The notes: a model not told the origin generated them from the letters alone. Positions 1 to 6,623 are shown, counted from the first letter of the stretch. The stretch is 14,685 bases of DNA from Lachnospiraceae bacterium (GCA_024683935.1 JAIKXV010000137.1:1-14685), one strand, 5' to 3'. Made by a program: numbers and translations.

Positions 1-1
1 A

Positions 2-868
2 TCGCCAGACTATAGCTATCAGGTGGTCACACAGATTAACGGAGAGGATATTACATCTGATGCTCAAATAGGAGAGCCTGCGGATGATGAAGTTTATCTG
101 AATAAGGTTACCGGTAATCTCATATTCGGAAAAAGTGTACAGGAAAAACTGGCTCAGGCTATGTCGGAGGCAAAAACCAATGATCTGGTGGAAATCTCTT
201 TCCAGTATAACAAGTCAAGCTGGCACGAGGGAGATGTCAAGCCGGAGTTCTATTTTGACTGTGTAGATGTGGGTATGACTCCTTCTAACCCGAATGACAA
301 GACCAGACAGATAGTGTATACCGACCATAACCAGTCCATGTACTACCGCATGGGCGACAGCCAGAATATAAAGGTAAACACCAATGCCTGTGATGTGTTC
401 ACGCTGGATGCGAGAAGGGATCTGGACGATCTCTATGATTATTTGAATCTGCTGGACAATGCCCAGACCAAGGTTGACCATCTGAGGCAAATGCAGACCG
501 ATACTGAAAAGTATAGTAAGGAACAGCAGACTGCCATCGCTGATCTGCTGGCGGCAGCCACCAAGGAACTGGAATACGCACAGCAGAGAGTGAATGATGC
601 TTTCAGTGCAGGCATGACAAGGGCAGAAAAGTATTTCGATTTCGTGAATCTTGCGGGAACCGAGATGGGGACCACTGTAAAGAGGATGGAGCTCATTAAG
701 ACCAGGCTCACAGAGGACAAGACCACAGTAAATACCCAGACCTCAAACAACGAAAATATTGATCTTTCGGTACTTACGGTGGATCTGAGCGAGGCCACCC
801 TTTCCTATTCGGCGGCGCTTCAGGTAACGGGAAAGATAAGCCAGCAGACGCTGGTAAACTATATCTAA
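2..868 (+). CDS. flgL: Flagellar hook-associated protein 3 (FlgL), 3' part
   Basis: FlgL forms the outer ring of the hook-filament junction, on which the flagellin filament is built outside the cell. The reading frame is open from base 2, so the true start lies upstream; the GTG at 23 is internal and has no ribosome site suited to a start. The 288 visible residues contain a variable, acidic surface domain and then a long helical C-terminal region. The last ~70 residues (TVKRMELIKTRL...VDLSEATLSYSAALQVTGKISQQTLVNYI) match the FlgL/flagellin C-terminal D0-D1 pattern: an 'L.d.D.aea...y..al.a..kis..tL.dyl' heptad-rich helix. This is roughly the second half of a typical FlgL. It is followed by fliW-csrA, the usual order in Clostridia and Bacilli. 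A flagellin paralogue is the alternative, but the context favours FlgL. Confidence 0.87.
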   Translation, partial: SPDYSYQVVTQINGEDITSDAQIGEPADDEVYLNKVTGNLIFGKSVQEKLAQAMSEAKTNDLVEISFQYNKSSWHEGDVKPEFYFDCVDVGMTPSNPNDKTRQIVYTDHNQSMYYRMGDSQNIKVNTNACDVFTLDARRDLDDLYDYLNLLDNAQTKVDHLRQMQTDTEKYSKEQQTAIADLLAAATKELEYAQQRVNDAFSAGMTRAEKYFDFVNLAGTEMGTTVKRMELIKTRLTEDKTTVNTQTSNNENIDLSVLTVDLSEATLSYSAALQVTGKISQQTLVNYI

Positions 869-874
869 ACAATA

Positions 875-916
875 TATAATGAAAAAGATCCTTCCCTAAC
901 GCTCAGGAAGAATCTT
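875..916 (+). repeat. Imperfect palindrome between flgL and fliW
   Basis: AAGATCCTTCC (885-895) can pair with GGAAGAATCTT (906-916) across a 10-base loop, giving an 11-position stem with one C-A mismatch. No T-run follows, so it is a poor terminator. The arms and the GCTCAGGA core resemble a palindromic element commonly seen between genes in bacteria, and they share GAAGAATCTT with the element at the end of glf. A TATAAT at 875-880 precedes it but lacks a convincing -35 box, so a secondary promoter for fliW is only a weak possibility. Confidence 0.4.
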
Positions 917-931
917 AACAACTTGCAAAAG

Positions 932-941
932 ACAAGGAGGA
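932..941 (+). promoter_or_regulatory. Candidate CsrA site overlapping the fliW ribosome site
   Basis: ACAAGGAGGA matches the published CsrA/RsmE consensus A(C/U)ANGGANG(U/A) at every position and contains the fliW Shine-Dalgarno AAGGAGG (934-940), 10 bases before the ATG at 951. The GGAGG part is expected of any strong ribosome site; the added ACA context is what suggests CsrA binding. Because csrA is the next gene and its start overlaps the fliW stop, such a site would give autoregulation of fliW-csrA. This is an inference from sequence only. Confidence 0.45.
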
Positions 942-950
942 AAGTCAAGC

Positions 951-1412
951 ATGGAAGTTAACACCAGATTATTTGGAGAGATCACCATCGATGATGCAAA
1001 GATCATCGAATTTCCGGGGGGGATAGTGGGGTTTCCGGATCTCAATAAGTTTGCCATTGTGCATGATTCGGAGAAGACTGACGGATCATCCTTAAGCTTT
1101 TTATTGTCCCTTGATGAGCCGGCCTTTGCAATGCCCGTAATGGATCCCCATATTGTTAAGCCCGATTACAATCCCATGGTGGAGGATGACCTTCTTTCAA
1201 ATATCGGGGAGCTCACTCCTGATGACACCATAGTTCTCGTGACCGTGACTGTGCCGAAGGGCGCCATTGAGAAGATGACTGTCAACCTGATGGCTCCGAT
1301 CATCATCAATGCAGCGGACAAAAAGGGTGCCCAGGTGATACTTACCGAGGGCGAGAACGACATACATTTCCCCATTTACGATATTCTCGCAGCCGCAAAG
1401 GAGGGAAAATAA
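951..1412 (+). CDS. fliW: Flagellar assembly factor FliW
   Basis: FliW is a small cytoplasmic beta-barrel protein that binds CsrA and, alternatively, flagellin. Flagellin secretion frees FliW to sequester CsrA and so relieves translational repression of flagellin (worked out in Bacillus subtilis). The 153-residue length is typical. Recognisable family features are the N-terminal 'NTRLFGEITIDDAKIIEFPGGIVGFPDL' strand-turn region, the 'SLDEPAFAMPVMDP' segment, and the 'VTVTVPKGAIEKMTVNLMAPIIINAADKKGAQVIL' core. The ATG at 951 has AAGGAGG 10 bases upstream. The last base of its TAA stop is the A of the csrA start codon, so the two are probably translationally coupled. The leader may itself bind CsrA. 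Confidence 0.97.
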   Translation: MEVNTRLFGEITIDDAKIIEFPGGIVGFPDLNKFAIVHDSEKTDGSSLSFLLSLDEPAFAMPVMDPHIVKPDYNPMVEDDLLSNIGELTPDDTIVLVTVTVPKGAIEKMTVNLMAPIIINAADKKGAQVILTEGENDIHFPIYDILAAAKEGK

Positions 1413-1627
1413 TGCTTACCTTATCCAGAAAAAAGGGTGAATCCCTTGTGATAAACAATAATATAGAAGTAACTATCCTGGACATCCGGGGCGATCAGAT
1501 AAAGGTGGGAATAGCCGCACCGAAGGAGGTTCCGGTTTACAGGAAGGAGATATTCCTCGAGATCCAGGAATCCAACAAGAAGGCAATGGAATTAGACGGT
1601 ATGGAGGCTTTAAAAAATCTTTTTTAA
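1412..1627 (+). CDS. csrA: Carbon storage regulator / translational repressor CsrA
   Basis: CsrA is a dimeric RNA-binding protein that binds ANGGA motifs, usually in hairpin loops or over ribosome sites, and blocks translation. In Gram-positive flagellates its partner FliW counteracts it. The 71 residues fit the family. The N-terminal MLTLSRKKGESLVI strand and the 'VGIAAPKEVPVYRKEI' segment are diagnostic; R44 (in VPVYRKEI) corresponds to the arginine essential for RNA binding, and L4/R6 are also present. An AAAGGAGGG ribosome site sits inside the end of fliW, and the start overlaps the fliW stop by one base. The last codons and stop are part of a predicted terminator hairpin. The C-terminal extension after the core (ESNKKAMELDGMEALKNLF) is helical, as in Gram-positive CsrA. 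Confidence 0.97.
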   Translation: MLTLSRKKGESLVINNNIEVTILDIRGDQIKVGIAAPKEVPVYRKEIFLEIQESNKKAMELDGMEALKNLF

Positions 1628-1644
1628 AAAGCCTAAGTTTTTTT
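1605..1644 (+). terminator. Intrinsic terminator overlapping the csrA 3' end
   Basis: AGGCTTT (1605-1611) pairs with AAAGCCT (1628-1634). Between them A6 and T6 runs can extend the stem, with a small AA bulge. A run of seven T residues follows at 1638-1644. The csrA stop codon (1625-1627) lies inside the stem, so the hairpin is partly coding. The stem base is GC-containing but short, so termination may be partial, allowing read-through into flaG. Confidence 0.6.
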
Positions 1645-1661
1645 GTGTGATTGTCCGATAA
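1634..1661 (+). promoter_or_regulatory. Sigma-28 (SigD/FliA) type promoter for flaG-fliD-fliS-flgN
   Basis: TAAG (1634-1637) and TCCGATAA (1654-1661), separated by 16 bases, resemble the flagellar sigma factor consensus TAAA-N15-GCCGATAA/T. Seven of eight positions match in the -10 element, including the diagnostic CCGATAA, and three of four in the -35 element. Transcription would begin near 1669, about 70 bases before flaG. The downstream genes encode late filament-export proteins, the usual sigma-28 targets. No competing sigma-A promoter is evident here. The -35 element begins on the last base of the csrA terminator stem. Confidence 0.65.
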
Positions 1662-1725
1662 TAAAAATAGATACCTGACAGGAAAGAGAACTTTTCGCGA
1701 TTAGGGGCGCGGTTCACAATCAGTC

Positions 1726-1735
1726 ACATGGAGGT
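1726..1735 (+). promoter_or_regulatory. Candidate CsrA site over the flaG ribosome site
   Basis: ACATGGAGGT matches the CsrA consensus ACANGGANGU at every position and overlaps the flaG Shine-Dalgarno (GGAGGTG, 1730-1736). The flanking CAC (1725-1727) and GTG (1734-1736) can pair to present ATGGAG as an ANGGAN hexaloop, the preferred geometry for CsrA/RsmE. A second GGA in an ACAGGAAA context lies 49 bases upstream (1678-1685), just after the predicted start of transcription, so a CsrA dimer could bridge two sites as on the B. subtilis hag leader. Inference from sequence. Confidence 0.5.
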
Positions 1736-1741
1736 GTAGAA

Positions 1742-2203
1742 ATGGCTTCAATAAACAGCATTAACAGTGCAATTTCACAGACAGCAGGTTACGGTTCCAA
1801 TACCCCTGAACCGTCTCAGAGCAATGTTTCCATTACTCCTGCTGAAGGAACGGATTCCGTAAAGAAAATAGTGCATGAAGCGCCTGAATCAAATGATGAT
1901 CAGAATCAGGATCAGCAGTCAAAGATGAGCAGCTCCAATAACATGGAGAACATACAGGAAGCTCTCGGAAACAGCAAGACTGCCAGCGATGAGATCAGGA
2001 AAGCGGTTGAAGAGATCAATAAGAAGATGATCTCCCATTCTGAGGCAATATTCGGAATTCACGACAAAACAAACAGAGTAACTATAAAGATAGTTGATAA
2101 GGATACCAAGGAAGTTATAAAGGAGCTCCCTCCTGAAAAGACTCTTGACATGCTGGCCCGTGTATGGGAGATGGCAGGTATCCTGGTTGACGAGAAGCGT
2201 TGA
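1742..2203 (+). CDS. flaG: FlaG family flagellar protein
   Basis: FlaG-family proteins influence flagellar filament length; their exact mechanism is unsettled. The first ~80 of 153 residues are low-complexity, polar (Ser/Gln/Asn/Asp) and probably disordered. The C-terminal ~70 residues form the FlaG domain, with the diagnostic 'AIFGIHDKTNRVTIKIVDKDTKEVIKELPPEKTLDMLARVWEMAGILVDEKR', including the strongly conserved VDKDT-x-EVI-x-x-(L/I)PPE block. A GGAGGTG ribosome site lies 5 bases before the ATG. It is the first gene downstream of the predicted sigma-28 promoter and sits 19 bases before fliD, the usual flaG-fliD-fliS order. The N-terminal half is longer than in many FlaG proteins. Confidence 0.93.
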   Translation: MASINSINSAISQTAGYGSNTPEPSQSNVSITPAEGTDSVKKIVHEAPESNDDQNQDQQSKMSSSNNMENIQEALGNSKTASDEIRKAVEEINKKMISHSEAIFGIHDKTNRVTIKIVDKDTKEVIKELPPEKTLDMLARVWEMAGILVDEKR

Positions 2204-2222
2204 CGCGGAAAAGAGGTAGCGT

Positions 2223-3842
2223 ATGGGTACAGATCGTATAAGAATGACCGGACTGGTTTCCGGACTCGATACAGAGACCATAGTACAGGCTCTTGTTTCC
2301 GCAGCCAGCTATAAGACCACCAAGTTAAAGAATACACAGACCAAGCTTGGCTGGAAGCAGGAAATATGGAAGAGCATGAACTCTGAGGTTTATTCTCTCT
2401 ATACCGGCAAGCTTGATAACCTCCGTTACGAGGGAAATTACAATGCGAAGAAGGCAACGGTGGATGATGATATCGCCACCATAACCGCTGATAATAACGC
2501 GGTTCTCGGATCCCAGACCCTGGAAGTACACCAGATGGCCACATCCGGATATCTGACGGGCGGCAAGGTTACCATAGGCACCGGCACGGAGCTGGCGAAG
2601 GCCTCGACGCAGTTGGGAACTCTTCTCGACAGTGAGCTTTCATCCTCTATTGCAGCTAACGGGGTTTCGATAAAAGTTACAGTAGGAAATACTGATAAAG
2701 AGGTCAAGCTGAATGCGGATATGACTATGGATCAGATCGCTGCAGAATTTTCCAAAGCCGGTCTTTCCGCGAACTATGATGAAAAAACCGGGCGTATGTT
2801 CCTGGCATCTACCACCTCCGGTGCTGATTCCAATTTCGAGATCAACTTCAGTAGCAACGGACCGGATGCACAGACCGTATTAAAGAAGCTTGGACTTGCC
2901 TATTCCATTGATGCGACTACCGGCCAATACGGTAAACTCGATGGTGTGGAGAATTCACCTGTAAAGATCAAGGGACAGAATGCAAAGATCGTCCTTAACG
3001 GAGCAGAATTCGAATCCGCTTCCAATACCTTTAACATAAACGGACTGAACATTACAGCAAAGGGAGTATCTGAAAAGGATCCTACGGATCCCAATAAATA
3101 CAGGCAGTCAACCATCACCACCAGCGTGGATGTGGACACCATATACAATTCCATAAAGGACTTCTTCAAGACTTATAATGAGCTCATCAAGAAGATGGAT
3201 ACTTATTATAACGCGAAGGCCAATAAGGACTACGATGTGCTTTCCGAGGATGAGAAGGAAGCGATGTCCGATGATGAGGTTGAGAAGTGGGAGAATACGA
3301 TTAAGGATTCCCTCCTCCGCAAGGATGATAACCTGAACACACTCATCAATCTCTTTAAGGACGGGCTTTCAAAGACCATCAAGTTAAAGGATGCATCCGG
3401 TAATGAAAAGGCATACAGCCTGGCGTCCTTCGGAATAAATACTCTCGGATACTTTGAAGCCGGCGAGAATGAGCACGGCATGTATCATATAGACGGAGAT
3501 CCCGATGATGAGGCCTCAAAGAGTAAGGACGATTCCTTAAAGAAGATGATAGCCTCCAATCCCGAGGCAGTGAGCGGATTCTTCTCACAGCTCTTCAAGG
3601 GCGTATACAATTCATTGAATAAGGAAATGAGGTTCATCGAAGAGACCCGTTCCGCAATGAAGGTTTACGATGATAAGGTTCTTCAGAAGGAATATGACAG
3701 ACTCACCAATGACATCAAGAAGCAGGAAGAGAAAGTCACCGAGATGGAAGACCACTATTACAGCCAGTTTACCGCAATGGAGAAAGCATTGTCGAAGATG
3801 AATTCCCAGAGCAGCTCATTTGCATCAATGCTCGGCCAGTAA
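2223..3842 (+). CDS. fliD: Flagellar filament capping protein FliD (HAP2)
   Basis: FliD forms the oligomeric cap at the filament tip, where it folds and inserts flagellin subunits; in gut bacteria it can also act as an adhesin. The 539-residue length is normal. The N-terminus 'IRMTGLVSGLDTETIVQALVSAASYKTTKLKNTQTKLGWKQEIW' is the FliD_N signature (SGLDTE.IV..L...) with the start of the long D0/D1 helix. The middle (about 80-300) has the variable beta-rich D2/D3 region. The C-terminal domain holds 'VDVDTIYNSIKDFFKTYNELIKKM' and ends in a coiled coil (about 479-539: MKVYDDKVLQKEYDRLTNDI...FTAMEKALSKMNSQSSSFASMLGQ). The ribosome site AAGAGGT (2211-2217) is modest. It is followed after 53 bases by fliS. 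Confidence 0.96.
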   Translation: MGTDRIRMTGLVSGLDTETIVQALVSAASYKTTKLKNTQTKLGWKQEIWKSMNSEVYSLYTGKLDNLRYEGNYNAKKATVDDDIATITADNNAVLGSQTLEVHQMATSGYLTGGKVTIGTGTELAKASTQLGTLLDSELSSSIAANGVSIKVTVGNTDKEVKLNADMTMDQIAAEFSKAGLSANYDEKTGRMFLASTTSGADSNFEINFSSNGPDAQTVLKKLGLAYSIDATTGQYGKLDGVENSPVKIKGQNAKIVLNGAEFESASNTFNINGLNITAKGVSEKDPTDPNKYRQSTITTSVDVDTIYNSIKDFFKTYNELIKKMDTYYNAKANKDYDVLSEDEKEAMSDDEVEKWENTIKDSLLRKDDNLNTLINLFKDGLSKTIKLKDASGNEKAYSLASFGINTLGYFEAGENEHGMYHIDGDPDDEASKSKDDSLKKMIASNPEAVSGFFSQLFKGVYNSLNKEMRFIEETRSAMKVYDDKVLQKEYDRLTNDIKKQEEKVTEMEDHYYSQFTAMEKALSKMNSQSSSFASMLGQ

Positions 3843-3897
3843 TACAAGGACAGTAATAAACCCAGGATAATACTTAAAACCAGGAGGACAAGGACAT
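3842..3897 (+). promoter_or_regulatory. Paired CsrA-like motifs in the fliD-fliS gap
   Basis: The 53-base gap contains the 9-mer ACAAGGACA twice: at 3844-3852, immediately after the fliD stop, and at 3888-3896, ending on the A of the fliS ATG. The first lies in AUACAAGGA (3842-3850), matching all nine positions of the RUACARGGA core selected for E. coli CsrA. The second sits between the AGGAGG ribosome site (3882-3887) and the start codon. The two GGA cores are 44 bases apart, a spacing a CsrA dimer could bridge. Their role in translational control of fliS is an inference. Confidence 0.45.
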
Positions 3898-4294
3898 GTT
3901 ATCAGCTAATGCATATGCCCAGTACAACAGGAATAAAATATTGACAGCTTCACCTGCGGAGCTGACCCTCATGTTATATGACGGGTGCATAAAGTTCATA
4001 AATATCGCCATCATGGGTGTGGACGAAAAGGATATAGCCAAGGCCAACACCAATATCAAGAAGGCTGAAAGGATAGTTCTGGAGCTTCAGTCAACTCTGA
4101 ATGACAAATACGAAGTTGCCAAGGACTTCAATGCAGTTTACTCCTATGTAAAGAGGAGGCTGTTAGAAGCCAATCTTTCCAAGGATAAGGAGATCCTCGA
4201 AGAGTGCGCAGGCCATATGCGTACAATGAGGGATACCTGGAAAGAGGTTATGAAGGCCGCACATACAGAAGAGAGAATGGTAAGACAGGCATAA
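3896..4294 (+). CDS. fliS: Flagellar export chaperone FliS
   Basis: FliS is a cytoplasmic four-helix-bundle chaperone that binds the C-terminal tail of flagellin, prevents premature polymerisation and delivers it to the export gate. The 132-residue length is typical. The N-terminus 'AYAQYNRNKILTASPAELTLMLYDGCIKFINIAI' is the family signature (Y..n.v.tasp.eL..mLYdG...fl..A), and the rest follows the helical FliS pattern (NTNIKKAERIVLELQSTLN, YVKRRLLEANLSKD, MRTMRDTWKEVM). AGGAGG lies 8 bases before the ATG. In B. subtilis FliS-flagellin binding also feeds into FliW release, so its presence beside fliW-csrA fits one circuit. The next gene starts 3 bases after its stop, suggesting translational coupling. 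Confidence 0.97.
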   Translation: MLSANAYAQYNRNKILTASPAELTLMLYDGCIKFINIAIMGVDEKDIAKANTNIKKAERIVLELQSTLNDKYEVAKDFNAVYSYVKRRLLEANLSKDKEILEECAGHMRTMRDTWKEVMKAAHTEERMVRQA

Positions 4295-4297
4295 AGC

Positions 4298-4783
4298 ATG
4301 AAGAATTCCTATGTGAAGATCCTGATCGAAAGTCTGAAGGACAAGAATGATGTTCTGGACGAGATCATAAAGGAAGATGCAGCCCAGGCAAAGATCCTGA
4401 AATCGGAGGAGCCCGATCTGGATGAACTCCAGGGCAGCCAGGAGAGAATAGGAGAACTGGCGGCAAAGCTTGATAAGCTGAATGAGGGATTTGAATCCGT
4501 TTACGACAGGATAAGGGGCGAGCTGCAGGATAATAAGGATCAGTATCGTGACGAGATACTGACCATGCAGGAGCTGATAACAGAGATAACCGGAAAGGCC
4601 GTAAAGATAGAGGCCGAACAGAACCGGAACAAAGCAGGCGCCGAAAGGGCGTTTAAGGGTAAAAGAGACAGCCTGAAGAACCAGCGGAATAAGGTACAGA
4701 AGATCAATCTGTATGCAAATCAGATGCACAACGTGGTTCCGAAAGGTCAGATGGATGCAGCGTTCCTTGACAAGAAGAAATAG
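4298..4783 (+). CDS. FlgN/FliT-like flagellar export chaperone (coiled coil)
   Basis: This is a 161-residue, highly charged, almost wholly helical protein. Heptad-like stretches run from about residue 5 to 140 (ILIESLKDKNDVLDEIIKED, ERIGELAAKLDKLNEGF, IEAEQNRNKAGAERAFKGKRDSLKNQRNKV). The C-terminus 'YANQMHNVVPKGQMDAAFLDKKK' matches the FlgN-family ending (an aromatic residue, then a short linker and F(I/L)D(K/R)K). FlgN chaperones FlgK and FlgL, while FliT chaperones FliD; a gene directly after fliS occupies the fliT position, but the tail favours the FlgN family. There is no clear ribosome site, and the start is 3 bases after the fliS stop, so it is probably translated by reinitiation. A strong terminator follows. 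Confidence 0.72.
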   Translation: MKNSYVKILIESLKDKNDVLDEIIKEDAAQAKILKSEEPDLDELQGSQERIGELAAKLDKLNEGFESVYDRIRGELQDNKDQYRDEILTMQELITEITGKAVKIEAEQNRNKAGAERAFKGKRDSLKNQRNKVQKINLYANQMHNVVPKGQMDAAFLDKKK

Positions 4784-4796
4784 AGAAAAACACCGG

Positions 4797-4829
4797 GAAG
4801 GGTCCGTTTATGACGGATCCTTCTTTTTT
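4797..4829 (+). terminator. Intrinsic terminator of the flaG-fliD-fliS-flgN operon
   Basis: GAAGGGTCCGT (4797-4807) pairs with ACGGATCCTTC (4813-4823) as an 11-bp stem, including one G-U pair, with a TTATG loop. Six T residues follow at 4824-4829. It begins 14 bases after the last flagellar gene of this block. Confidence 0.92.
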
Positions 4830-4855
4830 GTGATTTTATGAAAGTATGGTATACT
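4828..4855 (+). promoter_or_regulatory. Extended -10 sigma-A promoter for the ligase-glf operon
   Basis: TTGTGA (4828-4833) and TATACT (4850-4855) are 16 bases apart, and TGG directly precedes the -10 box, giving TGGTATACT, an extended -10 that matches TGnTATAAT but for one base. It lies just after the flagellar terminator and about 100 bases before the next gene, and would make a new, non-flagellar transcription unit. Confidence 0.6.
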
Positions 4856-4865
4856 ATTATGATGT

Positions 4866-4920
4866 GATTCCGGGCGGCGTACGGTGCCCCGGCGAGGGGC
4901 TGCGAAGCAGCAGGAAGAAT
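4866..4920 (+). promoter_or_regulatory. GC-rich structured element in the ligase gene leader
   Basis: Much more GC-rich than its surroundings. It contains two adjacent hairpins, GCCCC-ggcga-GGGGC (4886-4900) and GCTGC-gaa-GCAGC (4899-4911), which share two bases and so compete. Outer arms ATTC (4867-4870) and GAAT (4917-4920) can close the whole. It falls in the predicted 5' untranslated region, so it could be an RNA control element or a small palindromic repeat; I do not recognise a known riboswitch. Confidence 0.35.
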
Positions 4921-4955
4921 TTTTAATATAGAACAGATCGGAGAATACAAATAAA

Positions 4956-6590
4956 ATGGCCAGAGCAAAGCAGACAGTTCAGGAACTTTTGTCCTTACGT
5001 TTTGTGAAAGAAATACTGGGGATTTACCTGTTCCTTATTTTTGTGATATATCCTCTCTACTACGAGGATGCATTCTTTAATATGGGAGATGCCAAATGGC
5101 ACTTCTTCCGGACGGTAACATACTATATCGAGGGACCCCTCTTTAAGATCCCGACCTTTCTGGTACTGCTGCTGTTAGCATTTATTTGGTATCAGATCGA
5201 TCTCATCCGTTCGAAGCAAATACTGGATTTCTGGAAAAAGAATGTGACGCTGACGGATAAATTCGTGCTCTTTTATCTCGTTGCCTGTCTCTTTTCCACC
5301 ATCATTTCTCCCTATAAGGATTATATTATCTGGGGTTACAACGGCTGGTATATGGGAATGATCGCCCAGTTCGCTTTCTGTGCCCTGTATTTCTTTGTGT
5401 CCCGCTTCTGGCGCTGGGATGATATCATGATGGGTATTTACCTCGCAGCTTCAACCCTGGTAAATCTCCTGGGCGTGCTGAACCGCTTCCATGTTGATCC
5501 CTTAAATATGTACGATGGACTGGAAGAATTCTATGTGGCCCAGTTCCTGTCCACTCTGGGACAGGCTACCTGGTATTCCAGCTATGTAATGATATTCTTC
5601 CCGGTGGGTTTATTTATGTACTGGCAGGCTGAAAAGCTGTGGGTAAGGCGGGTTTCCCTTGTTTATTTAGTGATAGGCTTTATGACAGCCATAACCCAGG
5701 ACTCTGACAGTGCTTTCTTTGCCCTGGCCGCCACCCTGCTTACGCTTTTCTGCTTCTCCTTCAGGGAGAATCGTTATATGAAGAGATTTCTTGAGATTCT
5801 GCTTATTATGCTGTTGTCCTGGAGAGTCATCGGCTTCCTGCAGATGATGTTCCCTGAACAGGCGGTACAGCTCGGAGACCTGATGATCTTCGGATCCCAG
5901 AATCCTTTCATGTGGGTTCCTGTTGCTATCCTTGCAGTGGTATACTTCCTTTTCTCGAAGGCGGATAAAGAGGGAAAGGTTAATATTGCTGAATTAACCG
6001 TTATAAGGACTGCAGTGCTTATACTGGCTGTCCTTCTGATTATCGCAGTGATTATCTATATTTATCTGAATACCAAAGGAATGCTTCCGGCGTCCATGAG
6101 CTCCACCAACTGGTATCTGGTATTTGACGAGTACTGGGGAAATAACAGAGGAAGCTCCTGGATGATCACTCTGGATTCCATAAGGCTCACGCTTTTGGAT
6201 GATCCTTTAAGGTTTATCTTCGGTGCGGGACCGGATGGTTTCTACAATACGGTTTATAAATACCATACGGCGGAGCTGAACGCTAAGTGGGGAGAAAATA
6301 CGGTGCTGACCTGCGCCCATAATGAATGGCTGACCCAGATCGTAAATATCGGTATCGTGGGCGGACTTGCCTATCTCGGGATCTTTGTCAGTGCCTTTGT
6401 AACATTTGCAAAGAAGTCTGTAAAGATGCCTGAGCTTATTGCTCCGGCCATGTGCATAGCGGCGTATTTCGCCCATAATTTCTTCTGCTATCAGCAGATC
6501 ATCTGCACGCCGATAATTTTTATAATAATCGGTGCCGGCATAAGCATTGTACGTACAGGCGGCTTAAGGGCCATTTACGAGGCAGACTGA
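4956..6590 (+). CDS. O-antigen ligase / Wzy-type polymerase family membrane protein
   Basis: This is a 544-residue integral membrane protein with roughly a dozen hydrophobic segments (for example IYLFLIFVIYPLYY, FLVLLLLAFIWY, FVLFYLVACLFSTI, AVLILAVLLIIAVIIYIYL and PIIFIIIGAGISIV). Before the last membrane segments it has the family's large extracytoplasmic loop: 'WGNNRGSSWMITLDSIRL...DDPLRFIFGAGPDGF' and then 'AHNEWLTQIVNIGIVGGLAYLGIF', with H455-N456 as the conserved HN pair of the Wzy_C domain. Such proteins polymerise undecaprenyl-linked glycan repeats or transfer glycan to an acceptor, on the outer face of the membrane. In a Gram-positive cell the acceptor could be the wall, a glycolipid or a protein. 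The start ATG has only CGGAG 12 bases upstream. The neighbouring glf suggests a galactofuranose-containing glycan. Confidence 0.8.
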   Translation: MARAKQTVQELLSLRFVKEILGIYLFLIFVIYPLYYEDAFFNMGDAKWHFFRTVTYYIEGPLFKIPTFLVLLLLAFIWYQIDLIRSKQILDFWKKNVTLTDKFVLFYLVACLFSTIISPYKDYIIWGYNGWYMGMIAQFAFCALYFFVSRFWRWDDIMMGIYLAASTLVNLLGVLNRFHVDPLNMYDGLEEFYVAQFLSTLGQATWYSSYVMIFFPVGLFMYWQAEKLWVRRVSLVYLVIGFMTAITQDSDSAFFALAATLLTLFCFSFRENRYMKRFLEILLIMLLSWRVIGFLQMMFPEQAVQLGDLMIFGSQNPFMWVPVAILAVVYFLFSKADKEGKVNIAELTVIRTAVLILAVLLIIAVIIYIYLNTKGMLPASMSSTNWYLVFDEYWGNNRGSSWMITLDSIRLTLLDDPLRFIFGAGPDGFYNTVYKYHTAELNAKWGENTVLTCAHNEWLTQIVNIGIVGGLAYLGIFVSAFVTFAKKSVKMPELIAPAMCIAAYFAHNFFCYQQIICTPIIFIIIGAGISIVRTGGLRAIYEAD

Positions 6591-6623
6591 TAAGGGAAGA
6601 TTCCGGAAGGAGATATAAGGCAT

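Noticed and set aside
23..25. GTG as the true start of the first gene
   Set aside because: The frame is open to base 2 and the product lacks the FlgL N-terminal helix, so the gene must begin outside the window.
2059..2544. 161-codon minus-strand frame across flaG and fliD
   Set aside because: Antisense to two clear flagellar genes, with a Ser/Arg/Trp-rich translation lacking any recognisable domain.
4163..4729. 188-codon minus-strand frame across fliS and the FlgN-like gene
   Set aside because: The translation is dominated by Leu/Ile/Cys, as expected from the complement of Lys/Glu-rich coiled-coil codons; no ribosome site or promoter.
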